DNA of 36,446 nt from JABDJZ01 sp047619685. GTDB taxonomy: Bacteria; Bacteroidota; Rhodothermia; Rhodothermales; UBA10348. The notes under the pieces were generated by a model, which had not been told where the DNA came from, did not search any database, and was given only the letters and a program-made list of their open reading frames with translations. The number at the start of each line of letters is the position of its first letter. Positions within the stretch are counted from its first letter, which is position 1. The translations under genes and the position numbers were made by a program. The stretch is taken from contig JBLHLC010000040.1 in NCBI GenBank assembly GCA_047619685.1, forward strand, positions 1-36,446, given 5' to 3'. Positions 25,914 to 34,433 of the stretch are shown here, in pieces.

Positions 25914-28012
25914 GTCGGACCCTGTTTGACGAGACCCGGCAGCTAATCGGCGTGGTGGAGGCCGAGGAGACCGGCCAAGGCTCTCCGCTTGAGGCCGCGT
26001 CCTTTGCAAGGGAGCTGAGGCGAGTGCTCAACGCGCACGCGCATCGCTATTACGTGCTGGACGATCCGATCATCCCGGACGGTGAGTACGACCGCTTGAT
26101 TACCCGGCTCACTGAGCTGGAAGAGGCGAATCCAGACCTGATCACACCGGACTCGCCGACGCACCGCGTGGGTGGACCCCCGCTGCAGGCGTTTGAGAAA
26201 GTCCGTCATCCTGAGTCACTGCTATCGCTCGGAAACGCGTTTAACGCCGAGGATCTGAGAGCCTGGTACGCCCGGTGTCGCAGGGGCCTGGGCTTGTCCG
26301 AAGAGGCCGCCCTGGCCGTCACCTGCGAACTCAAGATCGACGGTCTGGCCGTGGCGTTAACCTATCGGGATGGACTTCTGGAGCGGGCAGCAACCCGGGG
26401 GGATGGCGAGGTCGGAGAGGATATCACGCTCAATGCCCGTACGGTCGGAGCGATTCCGCTTCGGCTTCAGTCTTCCGGCGGGCACGCTCCCGAATCTCTT
26501 GAGGTAAGGGGCGAAGTCTATTTCCCGCTCGCCGGTTTTGCGCGGTTGAATGACCGGCAAGCGGAAAAGGGCGACAAGGCCTACGCGAACCCCCGAAATG
26601 CTGCTGCAGGGAGCCTCCGCCAGTTGGATCCTCGAATCACGGCCCAGCGGCCGCTGTCGTTTTTCGCCTACAGCATAGGCCCGGGCAAGGGCGAACTCCC
26701 CGGAAGCCAGGGGGAGACCCTCTCCTGGTTGGCCAAACTCGGCATGCCCACCAACGCACACGCCACCAGATTCCTGGATTTCGAGGACGCGATAGCGTTC
26801 TGTGAGCATTGGGCCCGCGAAAGGGACACCCTGGCGTATGAGATCGACGGGGTAGTGGTCAAGGTGGATTTTTTCGCGCACCAGGCGGCCCTCGGAAACG
26901 TGGCCAAGGCGCCTCGCTGGGCGGTCGCCTTCAAGTTTCCCGCTCGCGAGGCCACCACGGTTCTGCTGGATATCGTGGTCAACGTGGGCCGGACGGGTGT
27001 CATCAAACCCGAGGCCGTTCTCGAGCCGGTTGGAATAGGGGGTGTGACCGTATCCCAGGCCACGCTGCACAACGAAGACTACATCCTTGGCCGGGATATA
27101 CGCATCGGGGATACTGTCGTGGTCAAGCGGGCCGGAGATGTCATTCCGCAGGTCGTAGGCCCTGTTTTGGCGGTCCGTACGGGGCAGGAGCGGGCCTGGC
27201 ACATGCCACCGTTGTGCCCCGTTTGCCAGACGCCAGTCGAGCGGCTCGAGGGCGAGGCCGACTACTACTGCGTCGCTTCAGACTGTCCCGCCCAGTTCAT
27301 GCGACTGGTAGAGCATTTTGTGTCGCGCAATGCGATGGACATCGAGGGCTTTGGCACCAAACTGTCCGTCCAGTTGGTCGGAGGCGGGCTGGTACAAACG
27401 CTCGCCGACATCTTCCGGCTGGATATTGACGGGCTGCTCAGTCTGGATGGTTTCGCGGAGAGGAAGGCCCAGAACCTCCTGGTCGGAATTGAGATTGCCA
27501 AGTCCAGGACGCTCGCCCGCCTCGTTTTTGGACTCGGCATTCGGCACGTCGGCAAGACCGTCGCCGAACTGTTGGTGGGTGCCTTCTCCTCGCTTGATGC
27601 CCTTTCTGAGGCGGTAGAAGAGGATCTCGTGGCCGTCGATGGTGTCGGGACGGTGATAGCGCAGAGTGTTGTGGAGTGGTTCAGCCGCGCCCACAACCAG
27701 AGCCTTGTCCAGGACCTGGTTGCCCTGGGCGTGAACACATCTCGCCTGGCCGAAGAAGAACCCGTTTTTGCTGCCGTTTCCGAGGATGTGGCCGGGAAGA
27801 CCTTCGTCGTCACCGGAACGCTGGACGGTATGTCACGGGGCGATGCCCAAGCCGCCATAAAGGCTGCGGGAGGCAAGGTGACGGGTTCGGTAAGCGCCAA
27901 GACCAACTATGTTGTGGCGGGAGATAGCCCCGGCTCAAAGCTTCAGAAGGCCCAAGACCTGGGCGTCGCTGTTCTGGATCAATCCGCATTTCTCACTCTT
28001 CTGGGACTCTGA
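25910..28012 (+). CDS. ligA: NAD-dependent DNA ligase LigA
   Basis: 700 residues, normal length. It seals nicks in replication and repair using NAD. The parts are in order: the NAD-binding Ia region (HRYYVLDDPIIPDGEYDRL, about 45-65), the adenylation site CELKIDG with nucleophile Lys142, the OB fold (about 315-400), a four-cysteine zinc finger (CPVC then C and C within about 435-460), the helix-hairpin-helix repeats and a C-terminal BRCT domain (about 622-700; KTFVVTGTLDGMSRGDA). It is coupled on both sides: ATGA with the rodZ-like gene and TGATG with the symporter gene. Confidence 0.97.
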   Translation: MSRTLFDETRQLIGVVEAEETGQGSPLEAASFARELRRVLNAHAHRYYVLDDPIIPDGEYDRLITRLTELEEANPDLITPDSPTHRVGGPPLQAFEKVRHPESLLSLGNAFNAEDLRAWYARCRRGLGLSEEAALAVTCELKIDGLAVALTYRDGLLERAATRGDGEVGEDITLNARTVGAIPLRLQSSGGHAPESLEVRGEVYFPLAGFARLNDRQAEKGDKAYANPRNAAAGSLRQLDPRITAQRPLSFFAYSIGPGKGELPGSQGETLSWLAKLGMPTNAHATRFLDFEDAIAFCEHWARERDTLAYEIDGVVVKVDFFAHQAALGNVAKAPRWAVAFKFPAREATTVLLDIVVNVGRTGVIKPEAVLEPVGIGGVTVSQATLHNEDYILGRDIRIGDTVVVKRAGDVIPQVVGPVLAVRTGQERAWHMPPLCPVCQTPVERLEGEADYYCVASDCPAQFMRLVEHFVSRNAMDIEGFGTKLSVQLVGGGLVQTLADIFRLDIDGLLSLDGFAERKAQNLLVGIEIAKSRTLARLVFGLGIRHVGKTVAELLVGAFSSLDALSEAVEEDLVAVDGVGTVIAQSVVEWFSRAHNQSLVQDLVALGVNTSRLAEEEPVFAAVSEDVAGKTFVVTGTLDGMSRGDAQAAIKAAGGKVTGSVSAKTNYVVAGDSPGSKLQKAQDLGVAVLDQSAFLTLLGL

Positions 28013-29550
28013 TGTTGACAGCTCTGGACTACACTGTGCTTGGCGTGTATCTGGTGGGCGTGGCCGCCCTGGGTATCAAGATGAGCGGCAAGCAGAGCAC
28101 AGCCACCGATTATTTCCTGGGCGGTAGAGACCTTCCGTGGTGGGCGGTTTGTTTTTCTGTGGTCGCTACCGAGACCAGCACGCTGACGGTGATCGGGATT
28201 CCCGCCGTGGCGTACGGCGGGTCCCTCACGTTTTTCCAGCTCACCTTCGGTTACCTGGTGGGCCGGGTGGTTGTGGCATGGCTGTTCCTGCCGAGGTATC
28301 TCTCCGGGTCGATGAGGACCGCCTACGAATTTCTGGGCACCCGATACGGCGACGGTGTCCGGTCCCTGGCGTCGGTCACGTTCCTGGTCACGAGGCTCCT
28401 GGCTGACGGCGTTCGGCTGTTTGCGACGGCGATTCCGGTTCGAGTCATGTTTCTTTCCGCTGGCGTGGATGTCGGATACCCGGCGATTATCGTCGTCATC
28501 GCCCTGGCAACGACGTTATACACCTTGATCGGCGGGTTGCGGGCGGTGGTGTGGGTCGATGTCGTCCAGATGGCGCTTTACCTGGGCGGCGGCATTGTGG
28601 CCCTGTGGCTTCTGGCCGGTACTGTGCCGGATGGTTGGATGGCCGACGCCGCGACGGCCGGAAAGCTGGTTACGTTTCTCCCGGGCGAGGGGTGGATCTC
28701 GATCCTGACATCCCCCTACGTGATTCCAACGGCCGTGTTGGGAGGAGCCATCTTTTCCATGGCATCCCACGGGACCGACCAACTCATCGTGCAGCGGCTT
28801 CTGGCGTGCCGCAGCCTGGGTGACAGTCGAAAGGCGCTCATTGGCAGCGGGTTCATGGTGATGCTGCAGTTCGCGCTGTTCCTGGCCGTGGGCCTTATGC
28901 TCTGGGCGCACTACGGCGGCGCCACCATGGCAGAACTCGGACTTTCGCGTGGTGATGAGGTGTTCCCCAAATTCATCATCGAGGGGATGCCGCCTGGCGT
29001 CTCAGGACTTCTGCTGGCCGGTATCATTGCCGCCGCTATGAGTACGCTTTCGTCATCTCTAAACGCGCTGGCGTCATCCACCGTGTTCGACCTGCTCGGA
29101 TATGTACGGCGCCTCCGCAATCCGAATGCCGCCCCACTCAGCGACGCGGCCGAAGTGAAAGTGTCTCGGATGGCGACCCTGGTCTGGGGCGCGGTCTTCG
29201 TCGTCTTCGCAAACCTGTTCCGAGACCAGCAAAACCCGGTCGTGGAACTCGGCCTCGCCATTGCCTCCTTCACGTACGGCGGATTGCTGGGTGCTTTCCT
29301 GCTCGGGATGCTGAACAGTCGAACCCGGTCCTGGGATGTCGGAATCGCCCTCGTCGCATCTGTGGGTGTCATGACGCTGATCATTTTTGGTGTTTGGCAT
29401 GGAGAAGCAGGGTGGCAAGTCATCTTCCGTCCCAGCGCGGAGGTCATTGCTGAGTACGGACTCAAATCCATCGCTTGGCCCTGGTATACGGCCATCGGGG
29501 CCTCGGTCACCTTCGCAATCGGATCCTTGACAGCCCTTCGGCATAGATGA
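28012..29550 (+). CDS. Sodium:solute symporter (SSS family)
   Basis: 512 residues with about 13 hydrophobic helices. Family marks include TATDYFLGGRDLPWW after the first helix, a TETSTLTVIGIPA stretch near the Na2 site region, and GGLRAVVWVDVVQMALYL. SSS carriers use the sodium gradient to import sugars, amino acids, nucleosides or vitamins; the substrate is not predictable here. It overlaps ligA by one base and the 7TM-HD gene by four, so all four genes of this stretch are one translationally coupled unit. Confidence 0.92.
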   Translation: MLTALDYTVLGVYLVGVAALGIKMSGKQSTATDYFLGGRDLPWWAVCFSVVATETSTLTVIGIPAVAYGGSLTFFQLTFGYLVGRVVVAWLFLPRYLSGSMRTAYEFLGTRYGDGVRSLASVTFLVTRLLADGVRLFATAIPVRVMFLSAGVDVGYPAIIVVIALATTLYTLIGGLRAVVWVDVVQMALYLGGGIVALWLLAGTVPDGWMADAATAGKLVTFLPGEGWISILTSPYVIPTAVLGGAIFSMASHGTDQLIVQRLLACRSLGDSRKALIGSGFMVMLQFALFLAVGLMLWAHYGGATMAELGLSRGDEVFPKFIIEGMPPGVSGLLLAGIIAAAMSTLSSSLNALASSTVFDLLGYVRRLRNPNAAPLSDAAEVKVSRMATLVWGAVFVVFANLFRDQQNPVVELGLAIASFTYGGLLGAFLLGMLNSRTRSWDVGIALVASVGVMTLIIFGVWHGEAGWQVIFRPSAEVIAEYGLKSIAWPWYTAIGASVTFAIGSLTALRHR

Positions 29551-31979
29551 CGACGATGTCCTGGTTCAATCGTGATGTAAGGAAACCCCGCCGTGTCAAG
29601 ACCCCCACGGGTCGGCTGGGAGGCGTGGAGGCGGGAGAGACGCGGATTCGGAAAAAGGCTCTGTATGTCAAGGCCGCCATCTTCCTGGCCCTTGTCTTGC
29701 TGACGCTGGCGGCCTTTGTCCGGAGCGACTCCCTGGACCAGGTGGTTCAGGTGGGCGACGTCTGGAGGCAGGACAACCTGTCTGCCCCCTTCGTTTTTGC
29801 CATTGAAAAGCCTGCCGAAGTCAGGGAATCTGAACGAATTGAAGTCAGGGAAAGCACCCCACCGGTCTTTCACCGCGATCCGGACGCCCTGATTGTTGCC
29901 CAGATACGCAGAGACACTCTGACTGCCCAGGTGGCGCGGGCCCTGGCGGCGGGCGCCGCCTACAAATCCAACCTCCTCAGTGGGAGACTCCGTGAGGCAG
30001 AGGCAGATTCTCTGACGTTTGAGCGGATTCGGCAGCAGACAGGAGTGCCGATAACCATCCGTCAGTGGCAGCTGCTCTCCGACTCGTACAACGAGCGTAT
30101 TCCCGGGAAGTCCACCACGTCGCGCAGCCCGCAGACAGGTCCCCGGCTGGATATAGGCCTGATGCTTCAGGTGTGGTCAATAGCCAGCCAACTCGCAAGC
30201 GCCGGAATAGTGGATATCCCCAGGGATTCGATTCGGGCGCAGCAGGTGGACATCCGAAACCGGGATACTCGGCGTCAAAATCAGGTCTCCGCCGAAACGG
30301 TGAGGGACGTGCAGGAGGCCAAACAAACAGCCAGCGACAACATCACGTTGAGCTATCCGAACCGGCCGGACACCGTCGCGATCGCGATGAGTTTCTTTGG
30401 CTACGTGGTGAGGCCTACTCTGCTCCTGGATGCGACCGCGACCCGTGACGCGTGGCGACAGGCGGAGTTGGCTATTTCGCCAAATGCCGGGGGGGTGCAA
30501 GCGAACGAAGTGATTGTCCGAAGGGGAGACATCATCACCCCAGAGATACAGCGAAAGATCATATCCCTCGAGAAGGCGGTCAGTGAGCGAGGTGGAGCTC
30601 GCCTGGCCTGGCAGACAATTGCGGGCCAATTGATGCTCGTTCTGGCCATCTACCTTTGGTTCTTCCTGTACCTGTACCTGCTGCGAAGGGCCATCTTTGA
30701 CGACAATCGGATGGTGCTCGTCATCGCGATCCTGTTCGCACTGGTCGTTGTGTTTTACGGAGCTGCGCTTCGGATTCCGGGCGTTGACATGTACATGGTG
30801 CCCGTTGCGATCGCTGCGGTTCTCCTGACGGTCATCTTCGATTCCCGGGTGGCGATTTTTGGCGTGGTGGTGATCTCCCTGTTTGGGAGCGTGCTCCAGC
30901 AGATGGATCTGGTGTATCTGATCAGCACGCTCTTTGCCGGGACCCTCGGCGTATTCAGCGTGAGGGACATCAGAAACCGCGGCCAGTTCTTCCTTTCGGC
31001 CGGCGTCGTCTACCTGGGCTACGCCATCATTCTGACGGCAGCGTTTCTCCTGGAGAGTACCTCCCTGGATCGATTCCTCTCGCAGTTGCTGTTCGTGGGT
31101 GTGAATTCAATTCTTGTGCTCCTTGCTTACGGCTTTCTGTGGGTATTTGAGCGCGCGTTCGACCTGACCACCGACGTCACCCTCCTGGAACTGTCTGATA
31201 CGAACCGGCCTCTTCTCAAGGAACTCTCGCTGCGGGCATCTGGAACCTTCAACCACACGCTCCAGGTTGCCAACCTCGCCGAGGCGGCCGCCAGTGCAAT
31301 CGGGGCCAATGCGCTTCTTACGCGGGTTGGGGCCTTGTATCACGACGTTGGCAAGATGGACAAGCCGGAGTATTTCGTCGAGAACCAGAGGGGTGGAGCC
31401 AATCCCCACGATCAGCTGAAGCCAAGAATGAGTGCACTGATTATCGCGAGCCACGTCAAGGAGGGATTGGCGGTAGCAGAGAATTACGGGTTGCCCGCTG
31501 CAGTGAGCAAGTTCATCCCGATGCACCATGGCACTACACGGATTGAATACTTCTATCGAAGGGCCGTGGACGCCGCTACCGAGGAAACGGGAGGCGTGAT
31601 GGAGTCAGACTTTCGATATCCAGGTCCCCGTCCGGATTCCAAAGAAACGGCCATTCTCATGCTGGCAGACTCTGCCGAGGCCGCCAGCCGGGCCATGGAC
31701 AGTCCCAACCACAAGAAGTTGAAGACCCTGATCGACGGGCTGGTGGATGCGCGGATCGATGACCATCAGCTGGACGACACGGACCTGACCTTCAGGGATC
31801 TTACAACCATAAAGGCCACGTTCCTCAACCTCCTGGTGGGGCAGTTTCATGGGCGGGTCAAGTACCCGGTCGATCTGGACAAGAAGGACGTGGCGCCCGC
31901 GAAGGAGGCTCCCGATCCGGTGCCGATCAAGAACGACGGGCCCGGGTCCGGAGAACTTCAAACCGTCTCAAGAGGGTAG
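29547..31979 (+). CDS. 7TM-HD family phosphohydrolase (PgpH/YqfF type, probable c-di-AMP phosphodiesterase)
   Basis: 810 residues. A first helix (about 42-58) precedes a large extracytoplasmic 7TMR-HDED region (about 60-355), then seven helices (about 357-535: QLMLVLAIYLWFFLYLYLL and onwards), then a cytoplasmic HD domain: FNHTLQVANLAEAA with His570, HDVGKMD with His599 and Asp600, His636, His660-His661. In Listeria PgpH this family hydrolyses c-di-AMP to pApA; the same reaction is inferred here. No diadenylate cyclase is in the window. It is the last gene of the rodZ-like/ligA/SSS operon; its end overlaps the convergent GntR gene by 12 bases. Confidence 0.88.
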   Translation: MTTMSWFNRDVRKPRRVKTPTGRLGGVEAGETRIRKKALYVKAAIFLALVLLTLAAFVRSDSLDQVVQVGDVWRQDNLSAPFVFAIEKPAEVRESERIEVRESTPPVFHRDPDALIVAQIRRDTLTAQVARALAAGAAYKSNLLSGRLREAEADSLTFERIRQQTGVPITIRQWQLLSDSYNERIPGKSTTSRSPQTGPRLDIGLMLQVWSIASQLASAGIVDIPRDSIRAQQVDIRNRDTRRQNQVSAETVRDVQEAKQTASDNITLSYPNRPDTVAIAMSFFGYVVRPTLLLDATATRDAWRQAELAISPNAGGVQANEVIVRRGDIITPEIQRKIISLEKAVSERGGARLAWQTIAGQLMLVLAIYLWFFLYLYLLRRAIFDDNRMVLVIAILFALVVVFYGAALRIPGVDMYMVPVAIAAVLLTVIFDSRVAIFGVVVISLFGSVLQQMDLVYLISTLFAGTLGVFSVRDIRNRGQFFLSAGVVYLGYAIILTAAFLLESTSLDRFLSQLLFVGVNSILVLLAYGFLWVFERAFDLTTDVTLLELSDTNRPLLKELSLRASGTFNHTLQVANLAEAAASAIGANALLTRVGALYHDVGKMDKPEYFVENQRGGANPHDQLKPRMSALIIASHVKEGLAVAENYGLPAAVSKFIPMHHGTTRIEYFYRRAVDAATEETGGVMESDFRYPGPRPDSKETAILMLADSAEAASRAMDSPNHKKLKTLIDGLVDARIDDHQLDDTDLTFRDLTTIKATFLNLLVGQFHGRVKYPVDLDKKDVAPAKEAPDPVPIKNDGPGSGELQTVSRG

Positions 31980-32894
31980 GATCTGTCGGAGACGGTCCAG
32001 TTCGGCCGTTCCGATGGTTAGCTCGACGACGGCGTTGGACGGGGCGGACGCCAGGTGGACACGCATGCGGCGCGCCGTCCCCGGTGTGTACATGACTCCG
32101 TCTGCCTGCCTCACAAGAGACGACAGCCTGGGGTCTCCCTCCTCCATGATTGCGGCAATAATCTGGCCGGTGAATCCGGCATCATTGCGCAAGCGCCGGG
32201 ACAGCGCCGGTATGGCATCTGCGTACCGGACCACCAGCACCAGCGTCTCGTAGTCGAATAGTCTGGAGGCCAGTTGAATCGCAGCAGAAGGAAGCTCTGT
32301 TCGAACACCAATGATGTCCGCTCGCGGCATCTGCGCCTGGACCGCCCGAGCGATGGGAAACGGAGCCACCACGTAGTCTGCGTCCATGTGGCCCTCGAGC
32401 AGCGACAGAGGCACAGCATCTACGGTCAGGCCGAGATACTCCGCCAATCGCCGGGCTCCGCTTTCTGCAAATTCGGTGAAAGAGGCCACAAATACGATCT
32501 TGGCACTCTCACCGGACTGCTCAATCTGAGAGATTTGCTCCTGCAGCAGGTAGTCCATCTCGGACTCATCCAGGCCGAGCGAAACAAGTTGCTCCACTGC
32601 GCGGGCCACGATCGCCGAACCTTGCTCGAGGCGTTCCTGTTTGTCACCGGGTATGTACTCGGTGACCACGAAACCGCGACCCCGTCTGGATTCTGCAAGG
32701 CCGGCAGCCACAAGCTCCTGGTACGCCTTGCGGACCGTGTGGAACGAGATCCCCAGCCGGGCGGCCGTACTTCGGGTCGAAGGCAAGGGGTCTCCGGTAG
32801 CGACCTGCCCGGTCGCAATCAGGAAACGGAGTTTCTTGAAGAGTTGCTCCGAGACTGGAGTGGAGGACGAGCTGTCAAACTCAAGCTTCAGCAA
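31968..32894 (-). CDS. GntR-family regulator with a large effector-like C-terminal domain
   Basis: 308 residues from a TTG at 32894. The winged helix-turn-helix is at the N-terminus (PVSEQLFKKLRFLIATGQVATGDPLPSTR, then SFHTVRKAYQELVAAGLAESRRGRGF, about 12-72), of the YhcF/YtrA class. The remaining 230 residues are not an aminotransferase, FCD or UTRA domain that I recognise; they alternate strands and helices (AKIVFVASFTEFAE, ADYVVAPFPIARAVQ, TLVLVVRYADAIPALS) like a periplasmic-binding-protein or PrpR_N-like ligand domain. The frame opens at 33068, but the extra 58 residues lie antiframe in the neighbour gene and look uncoded; an excellent ribosome-binding site sits 8 bases before the TTG. 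It is last in the pruA operon and likely controls it. Confidence 0.85.
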   Translation of the reverse strand: MLKLEFDSSSSTPVSEQLFKKLRFLIATGQVATGDPLPSTRSTAARLGISFHTVRKAYQELVAAGLAESRRGRGFVVTEYIPGDKQERLEQGSAIVARAVEQLVSLGLDESEMDYLLQEQISQIEQSGESAKIVFVASFTEFAESGARRLAEYLGLTVDAVPLSLLEGHMDADYVVAPFPIARAVQAQMPRADIIGVRTELPSAAIQLASRLFDYETLVLVVRYADAIPALSRRLRNDAGFTGQIIAAIMEEGDPRLSSLVRQADGVMYTPGTARRMRVHLASAPSNAVVELTIGTAELDRLRQILPS

Positions 32895-32896
32895 GA

Positions 32897-33391
32897 CTAG
32901 CCCACCTCCGACCGGACCCGTCCCGCGAAGACATGTGCAGCCTCTCGAAGGGATCGCTCCAGCCGTTCTGCATTGGGCCAATCGTTCAGAAATATCCGAC
33001 GTTCGTCGTGACCAAGGACGACCGACAGCCAGGCCGCGTTTCGGCGTACGTCCAAGACGGAAAGCCACTTTGGCAGTCCACCGCCCGTGGCTTCCCAGGC
33101 ACTCTGCACGCGCACGGCTTCGTCTCGAACAGACACTTCCACCACGCGACGTCGTAGCTGAAAGGTGGTCCAGGCCGACGCCAGTGCAATCGCCACGGGA
33201 AACCCGGTGGTCAACCAGACCAGGGGTGCTCGGCCGGTCAGCATGTAGACCAGAGCTCCAAGCATGACCGGAAGCATGCAGGCAGCCAACGGCTGCACAA
33301 GCTCGGCGCCGAAGAGCGCTTGCCGGGAGCCGTTTTCCGGGTAAGATCGACTTCGAAAAGTCTCTACCTGGATATCTTCGATAGACGCCAT
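32897..33391 (-). CDS. Small two-helix membrane protein of unknown function
   Basis: 164 residues; I do not recognise a family. Two adjacent hydrophobic segments (about 32-53, LVQPLAACMLPVMLGALVYML, and 57-75) form a hairpin, so both ends should be in the cytoplasm. The C-terminal 85 residues (VVEVSVRDEAVRVQSAWEATG... RRNAAWLSVVLGHDERRIFL... AERLERSLREAAHVFAG) look like a small PH-like or DUF-type beta domain followed by a helix, but this is only an impression. The ATG at 33391 lies 11 bases after the stop of the dehydrogenase-like gene, and the GntR gene begins 2 bases after its stop, so it belongs to the pruA operon. Confidence 0.65.
   Translation of the reverse strand: MASIEDIQVETFRSRSYPENGSRQALFGAELVQPLAACMLPVMLGALVYMLTGRAPLVWLTTGFPVAIALASAWTTFQLRRRVVEVSVRDEAVRVQSAWEATGGGLPKWLSVLDVRRNAAWLSVVLGHDERRIFLNDWPNAERLERSLREAAHVFAGRVRSEVG
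32902..32909 (-). promoter_or_regulatory. Ribosome-binding site fixing the TTG start of the GntR gene
   Basis: On the minus strand GGAGGTGG lies at 32909-32902, and 7 to 10 bases later TTG starts at 32894. It is the best Shine-Dalgarno match found in the window and sits inside the last codons of the upstream gene. Confidence 0.75.
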
Positions 33392-33402
33392 GACCTTTCG
33401 GG

Positions 33403-34428
33403 TCAGCCTATCGCCGCGTATGCCCGGGGCAGAGGAATGTCGGCAGTAGTCACAAGCCCAGGCCTGGCATGAAGGACGATGGGCGCCGCATTCACCAGAG
33501 CGGCTACCGTTGCGGTGTCACCAAAGATGCCTCCGCGAATGGCCAGGTCGATTGGCGGATCGCCAACCACGGTAACCGCGTCAACCGGATCCTCGGCTCC
33601 AACAAACATGCGCAGGTCCAGCGAGACAACCAGCTTGTCGGCCACATATCCTTCTGCAGAATGGTGAATGCCGGCCACCTGGCCCGCCTCCACGGTCAGA
33701 AAGGGAGTGGTCACGTCCCTGGAGGAAATTACTGGGTTCAGTCTCTCGTCCAGGCGGTCCAACGTCCAACCAAGCTTCTCGGACACCATGTAGAGAGACT
33801 CCACAAGTCCGATATGCCCGAATGTCCCCGTGGCCTTCCTTGCCTCGAATTCCTCCTCGGTCAGCCCGGCGCCGACCTTCCGTTGAAGCGGGAGACGCCG
33901 TTTTCCGGCATCAACCACACGGCGGACGCGAATGCTCTTGACGGTGTTGCAGACCCCGGTCGCCATCAATGCGAGAGCGTCCATGGCGTACCCGGGATTC
34001 ACGCCCGTGCCAAGCAGTGTGACGCCGTTCTCTTTGGCGACGGCATCCAGTTCAGCGGAAATCCTGGGATGCCTATGGTATGGATAGGCGAGCTCCTCGG
34101 TGGAGGAGACCACGTTGCACCCAGCCCGCGCGCAGACGATCAGCTGATCGTACATGCGATCCAGAAAGGACGACGTGGTATGTAGAACCACGTCTGGCTT
34201 GGTCCTCTCAAGAACCTCCTGGGCGTCGCTTGATACCAAAACGCCGCACGGCGCGTCCAGTCCGGCTACCAGAGCGGCGTCCAGACCCACCTTGGCAGGG
34301 TCAACATCTATGGCGCCAACCAACTCGAATGCACGCCCTTTGGCAAGTACGGTTCTGATGGTAGCTGCCCCAATGGGGCCTATACCGAACTGTACTACTC
34401 GGATCGACTGATTTCCCGTGGTGCTCAT
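33403..34428 (-). CDS. NAD(P)-dependent oxidoreductase, 2,4-diaminopentanoate dehydrogenase/DapB-like
   Basis: 341 residues. The N-terminus has a dinucleotide fold (IRVVQFGIGPIGAATIRTVL, about 9-28, then an acidic residue in GAIDVDPAKVG). The middle has the DapB-like core KPDVVLHTTSSFLDRMYDQL and TLLGTGVNPGYAMDALALM; the C-terminal half resembles the C-terminal domain of 2,4-diaminopentanoate dehydrogenase (AEGYVADKLVVSLDLRMFVG, GDPPIDLAIRGGIFGD). In Clostridium that enzyme makes 2-amino-4-oxopentanoate during ornithine fermentation. A reaction here is not established. It follows pruA by 5 bases, so its substrate may be related to ornithine, proline or glutamate semialdehyde. Confidence 0.78.
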   Translation of the reverse strand: MSTTGNQSIRVVQFGIGPIGAATIRTVLAKGRAFELVGAIDVDPAKVGLDAALVAGLDAPCGVLVSSDAQEVLERTKPDVVLHTTSSFLDRMYDQLIVCARAGCNVVSSTEELAYPYHRHPRISAELDAVAKENGVTLLGTGVNPGYAMDALALMATGVCNTVKSIRVRRVVDAGKRRLPLQRKVGAGLTEEEFEARKATGTFGHIGLVESLYMVSEKLGWTLDRLDERLNPVISSRDVTTPFLTVEAGQVAGIHHSAEGYVADKLVVSLDLRMFVGAEDPVDAVTVVGDPPIDLAIRGGIFGDTATVAALVNAAPIVLHARPGLVTTADIPLPRAYAAIG

Positions 34429-34433
34429 CTCTG

